A stretch of DNA of 64,000 bases from positions 372,001 through 436,000 of the forward strand of contig NZ_NKTZ01000002.1 in NCBI RefSeq assembly GCF_003207855.1, written 5' to 3'. A model generated the notes under the pieces. It was not told the origin of the DNA, searched no databases, and was given only the letters and a program-made list of their open reading frames with translations. Position numbers and translations under genes: made by a program. The DNA is from Komagataeibacter rhaeticus (GTDB lineage: Bacteria > Pseudomonadota > Alphaproteobacteria > Acetobacterales > Acetobacteraceae). Positions 46,339 through 55,715 of this stretch are shown here, piece by piece (within the stretch, counting starts at the first letter, position 1; every line of letters begins with the position of its first letter).

Positions 46339-47742
46339 TCAGGCGCGGCAACCCCGGTTCAGCAGATAGACCAGCAGTCCCGTTCCCATGAACAGGACAT
46401 AGATGCCAAAAATCACCATGTGGCTGATCGCCATGCCGGCCAGCGCACAGAAGGCCGCGACAAAGGCAAATCCCGGCACGACAGGATAGCCTGGCACGGA
46501 CCACGGCCGCACCCGATCCGGCTGGTTACGGCGCAGCCGGAAAAGGCTGGCCATGGCAAACAGGTACATGGTCAGGGCACCGAACACCGATATGGTCACG
46601 ATCCCCGCGGTCAGCGGCTGCCCCCCGATCGTGACATACCGGTCACCATGAATGGCCAGCATTCCCACCACGCCACCCGCCAGGGTCGCGGCCCATGGCG
46701 TTCCGAACCGGGGGTGCAGCCGCCCGAGTACTGCCGGCAGGTAGCCTTCACGCGCCATGGCATAGATCTGGCGCGAATATCCCATGATGATCCCGTGGAA
46801 AGACGCCACAAGACCGAACAGCCCAAGCCATACCAGCATATGCACATAACCGCTGCGGGGGCCGACAACGCTCAGCATGGCCTGTGGCAACGGATCATTC
46901 AGGTTGGCCAGGGCTTTCCAGTCCCCCACCCCTCCCGCCAGGATCATGATACCGAATGCAAGGACCATCAGGGTGATGATCCCTGCGATATAGGCCACGG
47001 GAATGGTCCGGTGGGGCGCACGCGCTTCCTCTGCCGTCATGGCCACCCCTTCAATCGCCAGGAAAAACCATATGGCGAAAGGAACGGCCGCCAGGATGCC
47101 ACCCACCGCGTGCAGGCTGAACGTATCGGAGCCTGCCCAGCCATCATGGACAAAATTGGCCCATGAGAACCCGGGCAGCACCACGGCCATGAAAACCAGA
47201 AGTTCCACAATGGCCGCTATGGTAATGACCAGTTCAAATGTAGCGGCGATATTGACCCCGAATATATTGAGCGCCATGAAAACCACATAGGCCCCCGTCG
47301 CCGCCGCCGTGGCGCTGACGTCGGGGTACTGGACATGAAGATAGGCCCCGATTGCCAGCGCGATGGCGGGCGGCGCAAACACGAATTCCATAATCGAGGC
47401 AAACCCCGTCAGGAAAGCAGGTACCGGGCCGAAAGCCGCCAGTACATACGCAAAGGGACCACCCGCCCTGGGGATGGAGGTTGTCAGTTCGGTATAGGAA
47501 AAAATCAGCGCCGCATACATGAGCGCCACCATGAAGGTCGTAACAAGGAAGCCAAGCGTGCCTGCCGCGGCCCAGCCATAACTCCACCCGAAATACTCCC
47601 CCGAGATCACAAGCCCGACGGCGATACCCCAGAGGTGAAAAACACCGAACCGACGCTGGAGTTCCCGGGGCGGGTTATTGGCATTATGCAACGAATGGGC
47701 GGGAGACACGGAAGGCAGGGAGGGTCGGGTCATTGTCCACAA
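46339..47742 (-). CDS. eat: Ethanolamine permease (APC superfamily, EAT type)
   Basis: The 467-residue inner-membrane protein has twelve hydrophobic helices and the ethanolamine-transporter landmarks VGLVISGEYFGWSYGWAAAG, IFSYTELTTSIPRAGGPFAYV, EFVFAPPAIALAIGAYL and the IEGVAMTAEEARAPHRTIP loop. The EAT branch imports ethanolamine by facilitated or proton-coupled transport. It is on the same strand as the flanking TonB receptor genes but has its own upstream region with an AraC-type direct repeat at 47850-47877, matching the eutB sites. It supplies the substrate for EutBC encoded 9 kb away. Confidence 0.92.
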   Translation of the reverse strand: MWTMTRPSLPSVSPAHSLHNANNPPRELQRRFGVFHLWGIAVGLVISGEYFGWSYGWAAAGTLGFLVTTFMVALMYAALIFSYTELTTSIPRAGGPFAYVLAAFGPVPAFLTGFASIMEFVFAPPAIALAIGAYLHVQYPDVSATAAATGAYVVFMALNIFGVNIAATFELVITIAAIVELLVFMAVVLPGFSWANFVHDGWAGSDTFSLHAVGGILAAVPFAIWFFLAIEGVAMTAEEARAPHRTIPVAYIAGIITLMVLAFGIMILAGGVGDWKALANLNDPLPQAMLSVVGPRSGYVHMLVWLGLFGLVASFHGIIMGYSRQIYAMAREGYLPAVLGRLHPRFGTPWAATLAGGVVGMLAIHGDRYVTIGGQPLTAGIVTISVFGALTMYLFAMASLFRLRRNQPDRVRPWSVPGYPVVPGFAFVAAFCALAGMAISHMVIFGIYVLFMGTGLLVYLLNRGCRA

Positions 47743-47822
47743 CAGAAATTATGATGGCATATCAGGAAACACGTATGCAGGACGCCCTGATTAACATGAA
47801 GTACGGGTTGACTTCTATCGCT

Positions 47823-47877
47823 ACGATAAACTGCTCTCTCAAAATTATTCTTGACCCTCTGAAACATTTTTTTGACC
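47823..47877 (-). promoter_or_regulatory. Permease promoter with AraC-type direct repeat
   Basis: Minus strand: GGTCAAA (47871-47877), 14 bases, GGTCAAG (47850-47856), a 21-base gap and a weak -10 TATCGT (47823-47828). The half-sites and 21-bp period match those upstream of eutB almost exactly. Confidence 0.7.
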
Positions 47878-47964
47878 TGCAGGCCGTTTTGCCATCCCGC
47901 CCCCGGTCTTCTGGCAATGCGGCGCCACGCACTTGATTTTCCAGGAAAAGCGGCATTACCCGGA

Positions 47965-48020
47965 AAAGCAACAGGAAACGCCGCCTCTCCGAAAAAAGAC
48001 GGCGCCCTGAACCCTCTGCT
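47965..48020 (+). repeat. Intergenic hairpin repeat, copy C
   Basis: An imperfect stem CGCCGCCT...AGACGGCG (47979-48004) followed by CCCTGAA, downstream of the third TonB receptor. The most diverged of the five copies. Confidence 0.6.
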
Positions 48021-48063
48021 TTTCATCAGTATGTTTATATTGTTCGGTCCATAAAAATTCGTT

Positions 48064-50421
48064 TCAGTAACTGAAGTTTATAAAACCCCCGATCGTGCGC
48101 CGTGCATCAGGCGATGTGTAATGCAGGTAACCCGCAGTTCCATAAAGCTGATACCCGGTCGAGAAATACTGATTGAACATGTTCCGCACATACAACCCGA
48201 CCTGAAGCCGCTTGTTCAGTGGCAGAAGGCTGACACGCAGGTTGACAAGACTGTAGGCCGGTACCCTGGAGTAGTCGGGTTGACCGGTTACTGTCCATAC
48301 CGTGCCACGATAGGCGTAATCAAGATGGGCCTGCAGGCCAAGATGCGGCGTAAGATCACGGTGATAGTCAATAAACGCGTTGGCCGCCCATACTGGCGCA
48401 TTGGTCAGGCGGGTGCCGGTATAGTCAACCGTCGGCTTGGGCCGGTAATCCGTAAAATGCGCATCTGTGAAAGAGACTGAACCGGACAGGGTCAGGTCCC
48501 GGATGGGCCTGAATGCCACGTTGCCCTCCACGCCCTGGCTTACCAGTCCGCCCGCATTGCCAATGGCACTGGTCAGGATGGTTGTGCCGTTACCCGCGGG
48601 CACGGGTGTCAGCACCGTGGCCTGGAAATCCGTAAAGTCTTCCCGGAAAACATCCATGTTGAAACGCAGCCTGTGATGCATCCACTCCGACTTCATGCCC
48701 ACTTCGTAAGATTTGACGGTCTCCTTGCGATAGGGGTCATATACATTGCCCACAAAGGCAATACCGGCGGGCTTGTACCCGGTGGAAAAGGTAAAATATG
48801 CCATAACATTGGGGTTGAAATGGTATTCGGGGGAAATTCGACCGGAGAAATTCTGTCCGCTTACCTGCCCCCAGGGATAGACAGGCGCATCATGCGTTGG
48901 CGTCAGGGTGGGGCTGTAACCCGTAATGGCCTGCACGTCCGAATTGATGAAACTCAACCCCTGTGAGTTCCTGTCATGGGTATAACGACCACTGATCGCA
49001 ATATCAAAGTGATGCGAAATATTGAACTTCAACTGTCCGAACGCGGCCAGGGATTCGTTACGTGACTGGAAAAGGGACGTATTGCCGCTCTGCCCGACCG
49101 CGCCTTCGTTGTTGTACAGGGTCTGCGCGGGCTGCCCGTTTACATAAAGCGGGGACCCCGCGGTGCCCCACTGATACTGGGTCTGGCGTGCGTCAAGCCG
49201 GTTGAAGAAACCACCGGCCAGCCATTCCATGAACTTCCCCCTGGGGGAAGAAAAACGGATTTCATCGCTGAATTTCTGGGTGCTCAACTGGCCATAATTA
49301 TAGGGATAGTAGGCGTAGACATTTAGCGGCACCAGATCAACCGGCGTATTGTTGTCATAGGTTGAGCCGCGCCATGCGCTGATGAAGTTCAGGTCATTTT
49401 CACCCAGTTTGGCATGGATTTTCAGGGCCGCGCCATATTCCTGGGAAACAATATTTCCGTATATGGGGTCTGCGGTATCAGCATTCTTGGCATTTGGATA
49501 AATGCCCAATGAATTCAGTTCGGATGTAACGGCCGCAGTCTGGCCGCCCACAGGGGTACGGACGCTGCTATCCCAGTGATGGGCATAATCCCCCTGCAGG
49601 GTAATATCCAGATTGTCTGTCGGTTCAACGTAGAATTTGCCACGCACACCATATTCATTGGTGGAACCGACCAGCTTGTTCAGTATGACATTGCGGCCAA
49701 AACCGTCCTGTGCGTTGTCAAATCCTGAAATACGGAAGGCCGCCCTGTCCCCCAGCGGTATGTTGAGGGTGGTATTGAGAATGCGCTCGTTATGCTCACC
49801 ATAACTGGCACTCACGCGCGTGGTCAGCCTGTTCAGCACAGGCTTTCCCGTTGTAACGGAAATCACGCCAGAGGTGGAGTTCATGCCGAACAAGGTGCCC
49901 TGCGGCCCCATCATGATATCAACGTTATTGATATCAACCATGCCGATCATGCCGTTGGCGCGCTGTGCGTCCATCACGACATCATCAACCACCACACTGA
50001 CAGATTTTGCGTTCGAGAAGTCAAAGGACTCACTCCCTACGCCACGAATCTGGAATGCGGCACCCTGTGTCGGATCATACTGCACGCCCGGCGCAAGGTA
50101 CTGCAGGTCGGTCAGGGCCGTATAACCCGCATTGGCCAGGGTCTTGCCGTCGATATGCTGGATGGAGATGGGCACGCTCTGGCTGTTTTCCGTACGGCGC
50201 TGCGCCGTTACGACAACGGATTCAAGCCCGGAATGCTCCGTATTCCTGTTTTCAACTGCGGTTGCATCTGCCTTGCCGGTACGGAGCACCCTGGATTTTT
50301 TACTGTATTTTTTACTTTGCTGCGGCTGATCTGCTGACATTGCACCATCCGCCTGCGCCCATGCTCCGTAAGGCAGGGCAATACCACAGCATAAAAAAAG
50401 CTTAAAAAACGTATTTTTCAT
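48064..50421 (-). CDS. TonB-dependent outer-membrane receptor
   Basis: The 785-residue protein has a signal peptide (MKNTFFKLFLCCGIALPYGAWAQ-like landmarks, cleavage after AWA), a TonB box ESVVVTAQRR near residue 67, a plug with NSQSVPISIQHIDGKTLANAG and IMMGPQGTLFGMNSTSGVIS, and a barrel ending GGFINFSY. The plug type (VTAQRR, QNVPISI, QGTLFG) is that of the broad iron-complex/outer-membrane receptor class common in sphingomonads and acetic acid bacteria, with varied ligands including lipidic and aromatic compounds. ATG 50421 begins the signal peptide. It is divergent from the PI-PLC-like gene across a very AT-rich region. Confidence 0.93.
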   Translation of the reverse strand: MKNTFFKLFLCCGIALPYGAWAQADGAMSADQPQQSKKYSKKSRVLRTGKADATAVENRNTEHSGLESVVVTAQRRTENSQSVPISIQHIDGKTLANAGYTALTDLQYLAPGVQYDPTQGAAFQIRGVGSESFDFSNAKSVSVVVDDVVMDAQRANGMIGMVDINNVDIMMGPQGTLFGMNSTSGVISVTTGKPVLNRLTTRVSASYGEHNERILNTTLNIPLGDRAAFRISGFDNAQDGFGRNVILNKLVGSTNEYGVRGKFYVEPTDNLDITLQGDYAHHWDSSVRTPVGGQTAAVTSELNSLGIYPNAKNADTADPIYGNIVSQEYGAALKIHAKLGENDLNFISAWRGSTYDNNTPVDLVPLNVYAYYPYNYGQLSTQKFSDEIRFSSPRGKFMEWLAGGFFNRLDARQTQYQWGTAGSPLYVNGQPAQTLYNNEGAVGQSGNTSLFQSRNESLAAFGQLKFNISHHFDIAISGRYTHDRNSQGLSFINSDVQAITGYSPTLTPTHDAPVYPWGQVSGQNFSGRISPEYHFNPNVMAYFTFSTGYKPAGIAFVGNVYDPYRKETVKSYEVGMKSEWMHHRLRFNMDVFREDFTDFQATVLTPVPAGNGTTILTSAIGNAGGLVSQGVEGNVAFRPIRDLTLSGSVSFTDAHFTDYRPKPTVDYTGTRLTNAPVWAANAFIDYHRDLTPHLGLQAHLDYAYRGTVWTVTGQPDYSRVPAYSLVNLRVSLLPLNKRLQVGLYVRNMFNQYFSTGYQLYGTAGYLHYTSPDARRTIGGFINFSY

Positions 50422-50863
50422 TAACTTAATTTTCCAACCCATGTGTGGCGCAACCCGTGTTTGACCGCGGCATTACCTGCGCAGCAGACACGCCTTCAGT
50501 CACAGGCACTGCAAGATGGCCAGGAGACTATGAAAAAACTTTATAAATAAAAAGTCGATTCATGATGTGTAATATAAGTTTAATATGAATGTGTTTATTT
50601 TATTTGTATTGTTATATTGATTGCATGACCATAAAATTAAAATGGTATTTTTGAAAAATAATATTGTAAAGAATCAATATATGAAATTTTTATGTATAGA
50701 CAGTATTCCAGATACCGCTCCATCCGGATTCAGGTCACTGGAATTCGTTTCCGTGAAAGAAATATGAAAATCCCGTTCCTTTATTCTATTCCATTTTGGG
50801 ATTTGCTATGTTCCCTGAATTGCACTTTCGGGTTCCTTTTCCACCGCCTGACCGGACAGATTC
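50422..50863. other. Very AT-rich divergent regulatory region
   Basis: 50530-50700 is dominated by A and T, in strong contrast with its surroundings. It contains inverted arms ATATTGATT (50614-50622) and AATCAATAT (50672-50680). It must hold promoters for both the TonB receptor and the PI-PLC-like gene. No convincing gene. Confidence 0.65.
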
Positions 50864-52036
50864 ATGAAAACAGTTTCCTGTATCATGCCAGCCATAGCCT
50901 TACTGCTTGCATTATCCGCGCCACATGCGGGCCTTGCGTCTGATGAAGCGGTAAAAATGAACCAGATCCAGATTATTGGAACGCATAACAGTTACCGCCG
51001 CAGCATTGCCCCCAGTACACTTGCCTGGCTCAAAGGCCAGTCCCCACAGATGGCCGAGGCACTGGATTATAAACACGGTACCATTCCGGCCCAGCTGGAT
51101 GGTGGCGTGCGTCAGCTTGAAATTGATATCTATGCGGATCGCACCGGCAGGCGTTATGCAAGTCCCCGTGGCGCGGAATGGCAGAAAAAAGCAGGGCTGA
51201 CGCCCGATAAGGACCAGAGCGACGTGACGGACGCGCAGGGTACGGACTTCAAGGTCATGCATATTGTTGACATTGACCAGCGCTCGAACTGTGAACCGCT
51301 TCGTAACTGCCTGATGGTCATAAAGGCGTGGTCGGATGCCCATCCCAACCACCTGCCACTTTATATAGATATTGAAACCAAGCAGGACGTTCCTTTTGAA
51401 AATGGTGCATTCACCAGACCGGAACAGTTCACTCCCGCCACCTATGACAGGCTGGATGCCGAGCTGCTATCCGTGTTCGGGCGTGAGCGTATTGTCACCC
51501 CGGATGACGTGCGTGGCTCCTGCGCAACCCTGAACGAAGCCATCCGTACACGCGGATGGCCCACACTGGCCTATGGCCGTGGCAAGGTGGTGTTCACCTT
51601 TGACCGCCCGCATGACACGGCGCGCTATCTGCTCGGCCACCCTGCCCTGCGCGGGCGCGTTGTATTTACAAATGGCCAGCCCGGCGCCCCCGATGCCGCC
51701 TATACGGAAGCCAATGAAGGCTTTGTGGGGCATGCGGGCAATGGCAGCACCGAAGTCAACAATACAACAGCCCTGCGCCAGATTCAGGATCTGGTGAAAG
51801 AAGGCTATCTGGTCAGGACCCGTTCCGACGCCAATACGGTTGAAGCCAGACAGAACGACACCACCCGCCGGGACGTAGCATTCCAGTCCGGCGCACAGAT
51901 CATCAGCACGGACTACCCGTCTTTTGAACCGGCACCGTGGCATGATTTTACCGTGTCTTTCCCAGGTGGGGTTATTGCACGATGCAACCCCGTTACCGCG
52001 CCAGCCAGTTGTTCCGCTGCCGATGTTTCCGAATAG
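50864..52036 (+). CDS. Exported PI-PLC-like phosphodiesterase (PI-PLC-C1 family)
   Basis: The 390-residue protein has a signal peptide (to AGLAS) and a Ca2+-dependent phosphoinositide-specific phospholipase C1-like TIM barrel. The catalytic first His is His41 in IIGTHNSYRR, with GGVRQLEIDIYAD after it, the FKVMHIVDID segment holding the second His, and the PLYIDIETK strand. Such enzymes cleave phosphoinositides or related glycerophospho-compounds extracellularly. It stands next to the TonB receptor and the phospholipase/ethanolamine genes and fits a phospholipid-scavenging role, though the exact lipid is unknown. Confidence 0.87.
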   Translation: MKTVSCIMPAIALLLALSAPHAGLASDEAVKMNQIQIIGTHNSYRRSIAPSTLAWLKGQSPQMAEALDYKHGTIPAQLDGGVRQLEIDIYADRTGRRYASPRGAEWQKKAGLTPDKDQSDVTDAQGTDFKVMHIVDIDQRSNCEPLRNCLMVIKAWSDAHPNHLPLYIDIETKQDVPFENGAFTRPEQFTPATYDRLDAELLSVFGRERIVTPDDVRGSCATLNEAIRTRGWPTLAYGRGKVVFTFDRPHDTARYLLGHPALRGRVVFTNGQPGAPDAAYTEANEGFVGHAGNGSTEVNNTTALRQIQDLVKEGYLVRTRSDANTVEARQNDTTRRDVAFQSGAQIISTDYPSFEPAPWHDFTVSFPGGVIARCNPVTAPASCSAADVSE

Positions 52037-52502
52037 TACGTTGGTCCCTGAAAGCCTTGATGTCATATCAACAAGACTGCCAGGCGTTTTCATGTGAATC
52101 TTCTTTGAATAGCAGACTGATCGGCAGAAGCCTTGCATGACCGGCTTCCGTCAGGGCAGTCCGCATCATTGCAGACCGCATGAAACATGCGCATATTCGC
52201 CTGATCCCGCGCGGGGCAATCCCTTCCTACAGCGCAACACCGCCGTACGATAAGCAGGAAATACATGCCATTCCTGATGCATTCCGGAACATCCAACTGA
52301 GCCGCAAGGAGGCCAGGATATTCCCGGACAGGCCGTGCCGTCGCGGTCGATCCTGGCTACCTACCCGCATCATGCCGGGCCTGTTTCCACCCGCCATGCC
52401 CACTGCCTCCCGAACAGCCAAGGCAGCCTAGCCTGTCGCCATTCTCACGACGGGCAGCACAAATACGTAAGAAACTGTTTGAGAATAAATCATTGATAAA
52501 AA

Positions 52503-52590
52503 ACAATAAAAGTTTTTGAGTATCGCCTTTTTTTAAAAGGCGGCGTTCTTTCGAAGCTTCTGCCATAAGCTTCACCAAAAACTTTCTTTA
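52503..52590 (-). repeat. Intergenic hairpin repeat, copy D (inverted)
   Basis: On the minus strand it reads an AAGCTT pair (GAAGCTTATGGCAGAAGCTTC), then ACGCCGCCTTTT and AAAAGGCG stem arms, then CTCAAAAACTTTT. It is the most complete copy, about 470 bases after the PI-PLC-like stop. Confidence 0.8.
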
Positions 52591-52804
52591 ATTTTAAAGC
52601 GCTCTCATGAGCTGACTTATCAAACAGTCTCCAAGCAATCCGGCCGACGATCTTCCAGACAACGCACGACACGCTGACGTCATCCGGACGGAAAACACGC
52701 GACTGTCTTCCCGGCCTCAGGTTTCAAGCACCAGAGATCTTACTCCCTGCCCCCCTGCCGGGGCATCCACCCCGTGATGTGCTTCCATGAAGAATGGCCC
52801 TATG

Positions 52805-52822
52805 TAACGAATTCGTTATAAT
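52805..52822 (+). promoter_or_regulatory. Palindromic operator overlapping a TATAAT
   Basis: TAACGAATTCGTTA (52805-52818) is a perfect 14-base palindrome whose end overlaps TATAAT (52817-52822). It is 207 bases before the MFS start. The -35 is poor, so an activator may be needed, or a repressor may bind here. Confidence 0.55.
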
Positions 52823-53028
52823 TCCGGTTCGGCGCATATGTCGTACTTCTAAAAGGGATCGGGGCGTTTGTGATCAAGACGGCGGGTACCCACTTACATA
52901 GACTGCAGGCAGGTCTTCCGGTCCCGTCAATCTGAAGATCTATTGACGCCCCCCTATCCAGTGACGACAGTCCGGAAGGTCACCGGGCTCCTTCCCCATC
53001 TCCGGCACACCATACAAGGCGCGGGTTC

Positions 53029-54261
53029 ATGTTGGCACAGATACATAGTCGCTTTATCGTAACGACCACACTCAGCCTGCTGTATTTCCTGCTCATGGCC
53101 GGGACCTTCAACTCACTGGGCGCGGTGCTGCCCCTTATGGTCAAGGACCTGCACATGGACTGGGGAGAGGCTGGATTCGGCTTCTCCCTGCTGGGACTGG
53201 CCTGCGGGCTTGGCAGTCTTCTGCCCGCCGTGGTCATCCGTACCGTGGGCGTCAGTGCCACCATTGCCGCAGGGACACTCCTGCTTGCAGGGGGCTTCGC
53301 GTGTCAGGCGATGACACAGGGGGTCCGGGCCTATCACATCGGAACGGTATTCATGGGGCTGGGCTTCTGTTTCGGAGGAACAGTGGCTGGGGTGCATGTC
53401 ATTTCACGGCTGTACCAACGCCCCTCCACGCCAATCGGGATCTATTTCACCCTGGGCAGTCTGGGCTCCGTGTGTGGCCCCATGCTTTTTTTCCTGATCA
53501 ACCAGAGCGGCAGCAGCTGGCGCGTGTTCTGGATGATCTGCTGCTGCGCGGCCCTGGTCATTGGCGGGGCCGCGGCATTTTCCACGCACGGCTACCACTT
53601 CAGGCAGGATGACGACACGGAAAACGCGGCAACATCGACAACGGGCGGATGGTCGACCCGCGCGGCCCTGGCCACGCCACAGTTCTGGATCATCATCGCC
53701 GCCTATACCACCTGCCTTCTGATCAATACGACAGTCCACACCTTTGCGGTACAGCACTTCCGTGAACAGGGACTGACACTGGGGCGTGCCGCAACCCTGA
53801 TCAGCATGGGGGCACTGGTGGGCGCCGTGGCCTCCACCCTGGCCGGTCTATGCGGGGAAAAGGTGGATGCCCGCAAGTTGACCCTTCTTTCGCTTGGCAG
53901 CCTTGGCCTTGCCGCCACCTGCCTGCTTTTCCCCCCGACTGCACTGGCATTGTCCGGTTTTGTCATCTGCATGGGTCTTGGCATGGGGTCCAGTTATGTC
54001 AGCACGGCCATGCTGCTGCTTACCTATTTCGGACGCCGCGCCAATCTGGAGCTTTATTCGCTCATGTGCATGATTTCTACCCTGGCGGCCCTTGGCCCGG
54101 GCATCGGCGGCATGGTCCGGGACCGGACAGGTAATTTCACGCTGGTGTTCCTCTCTCTCGTAATAATCGGTACCGTCCTGTTCCTTACGGTCCTGCTCAT
54201 GCGTCGCCCCATGCCCAGGAATACCGCCGATGCCGATATCTTCATGCCCGAGGCAGGCTAA
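53029..54261 (+). CDS. MFS transporter (probable organic-anion/aromatic uptake)
   Basis: The 410-residue inner-membrane protein has twelve predicted helices (starting LLYFLLMAGTFNSLGAVLPLMV) with a central cytosolic loop around residue 190-215 and a weak MFS loop motif (CGEKVDARKL). It lies 20 bases before the M20 hydrolase gene, so the two are co-transcribed and the transporter probably imports that enzyme's substrate or a precursor. I cannot place it in a substrate family from sequence alone. Confidence 0.87.
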   Translation: MLAQIHSRFIVTTTLSLLYFLLMAGTFNSLGAVLPLMVKDLHMDWGEAGFGFSLLGLACGLGSLLPAVVIRTVGVSATIAAGTLLLAGGFACQAMTQGVRAYHIGTVFMGLGFCFGGTVAGVHVISRLYQRPSTPIGIYFTLGSLGSVCGPMLFFLINQSGSSWRVFWMICCCAALVIGGAAAFSTHGYHFRQDDDTENAATSTTGGWSTRAALATPQFWIIIAAYTTCLLINTTVHTFAVQHFREQGLTLGRAATLISMGALVGAVASTLAGLCGEKVDARKLTLLSLGSLGLAATCLLFPPTALALSGFVICMGLGMGSSYVSTAMLLLTYFGRRANLELYSLMCMISTLAALGPGIGGMVRDRTGNFTLVFLSLVIIGTVLFLTVLLMRRPMPRNTADADIFMPEAG

Positions 54262-54281
54262 TTCCCACGTCATTCTCCACC

Positions 54282-55673
54282 ATGGACACCAGGCTTGCCA
54301 TGATCAATTTCGCCAATGCTTCCAAAGCGCCCTACCCGATCACACAGGCCGAGCGCGATGCCGTGGCCGCAGCCATTGACCCGGCCGAACTGCTGGATCT
54401 GGCACTGGCGCTGGGCAACATTCCCAGTCGTTCGCGTGAGGAACTTGCAGCCGCGACCTTTGTACATGACTGGATGCAGGCGGAAGGGTTCCGCCCCCAT
54501 CTGTCGGGTGCCACACCCGAACGGCCCAATGTGATTGGCGAATACGGCGGACATGGCACAGGTGCCAACCTGCTGTTTACCGCCCATCTGGATACCGAAA
54601 GCCCAAGCGGCAACGCGACACAGGACCGGTTCCGCTACCATCCCGCAACGCTGGCGGAACCGGAATGGACACGATGCTGGCTGGAAGACGGGCACCTGCA
54701 TGGCTATCCGATATCCAATGACCGGGGACCGATGAGTTGCATGCTGATTGCAGCCAAGGCCCTTAAACGCGCGGGGATCAACCTTGCGGGCAAGGTGTAC
54801 CTGACCGCCTGCCCTGGAGAAATCGGCCCCGAACCCATTGAGGAGTTTGCCGGCATCGACTACATGGGCAAGGACATCGGTGCGCATTATCTTTTTCATC
54901 ACGGTGGCGTCGCACCAGACTATGCCATTGCCGCGGAGGGAACGGATTTCGGCATGACATGGCAGGGGTGTGGCTACACTGTCATGCGCATTCGCATTCT
55001 GGGGCGCGGACTGTTCACCCCCATTCTGGATACCCCGGCACGAACCACCAGCCATCCCAATCCCATTTACCGCCTTGGCCCGGTCATTGATGCACTCCAT
55101 GAGTGGAGCCGCGCTTACGAACACAACAATATCCATACCGGTCCCGGTGGCATTTCCCGCCCCAAGGCCCAGATCGCGTCCGTACGGGGGGGAAGTCCCA
55201 CCGATTTTGGAGCCGGCACGGAAGTGTGTGCGCTGTATCTGGAAGTCATCATGACACCAGAGCAGAACGTGGCCGAGATATATCATCAGCTCAATGCCGT
55301 CCTGCGCACGCTGGATCTGGAAGGCTTTGAACTGGAACCGGTGGTCGTACGCCATGGTTTTGAAGCCGACAGTGCCCGTGTGGCGCCCCTGGCGGGTGCC
55401 GTCGACCTTGCAACGCAACTGGCGCGTCACCAGCCCGCCCCCATGGCGCATCCTGTCTATTCCAGCATGTGGCGGGACCATAATGTCTTCAACATGCAAC
55501 GCATCCCCGCCCTGACAACAGGCATGCCACGCTGGCGTCCGACACCTGATGACCTGACTTCCAGTGCGTTGATATACGCCCTGACAATGCTTGCGGTATG
55601 CGGTCGCCATGAAAGCCGGCCGGCATGCGTGTCAGGGGATGGTGTTTATGATGACAGTCCCTTCCCATCCTGA
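54282..55673 (+). CDS. M20-family metallohydrolase (ArgE/DapE/carboxypeptidase type)
   Basis: The 463-residue cytosolic protein is a zinc-dependent amidohydrolase that cleaves N-acyl or peptide bonds. The first metal-site block is LLFTAHLDTESPSG near residue 105, with NDRGP after it where family members have the bridging Asp-Gly-Lys-Gly; the catalytic-Glu segment looks like CPGEIGPEPIEEF near 180. The C-terminal metal His is probably in MWRDHNVF near 405. The DxKGP motif is therefore altered (Lys to Arg), so metal-site details should be checked. It is in an operon with the upstream MFS gene; ATG 54300 is an alternative start. Confidence 0.85.
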   Translation: MDTRLAMINFANASKAPYPITQAERDAVAAAIDPAELLDLALALGNIPSRSREELAAATFVHDWMQAEGFRPHLSGATPERPNVIGEYGGHGTGANLLFTAHLDTESPSGNATQDRFRYHPATLAEPEWTRCWLEDGHLHGYPISNDRGPMSCMLIAAKALKRAGINLAGKVYLTACPGEIGPEPIEEFAGIDYMGKDIGAHYLFHHGGVAPDYAIAAEGTDFGMTWQGCGYTVMRIRILGRGLFTPILDTPARTTSHPNPIYRLGPVIDALHEWSRAYEHNNIHTGPGGISRPKAQIASVRGGSPTDFGAGTEVCALYLEVIMTPEQNVAEIYHQLNAVLRTLDLEGFELEPVVVRHGFEADSARVAPLAGAVDLATQLARHQPAPMAHPVYSSMWRDHNVFNMQRIPALTTGMPRWRPTPDDLTSSALIYALTMLAVCGRHESRPACVSGDGVYDDSPFPS

Positions 55674-55715
55674 CCACACTCCGGGCACGGCAGGTTCCAT
55701 TGCCGGGCAGGATAG

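Larger units (their letters stand above)
47743..48063. other. Gap holding the permease promoter and repeat copy C
   Basis: The permease promoter side holds the direct repeat at 47850-47877; hairpin repeat copy C follows the upstream TonB gene at about 47965-48020. No gene seen. Confidence 0.6.
52037..53028. other. Long intergenic region
   Basis: Nearly 1 kb with no gene I can support; short frames such as 52180-52431 have no ribosome site or domain. It contains hairpin repeat copy D (52503-52590) and a palindrome over a TATAAT at 52805-52822, probably the promoter of the catabolic gene block to the right. Confidence 0.65.
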
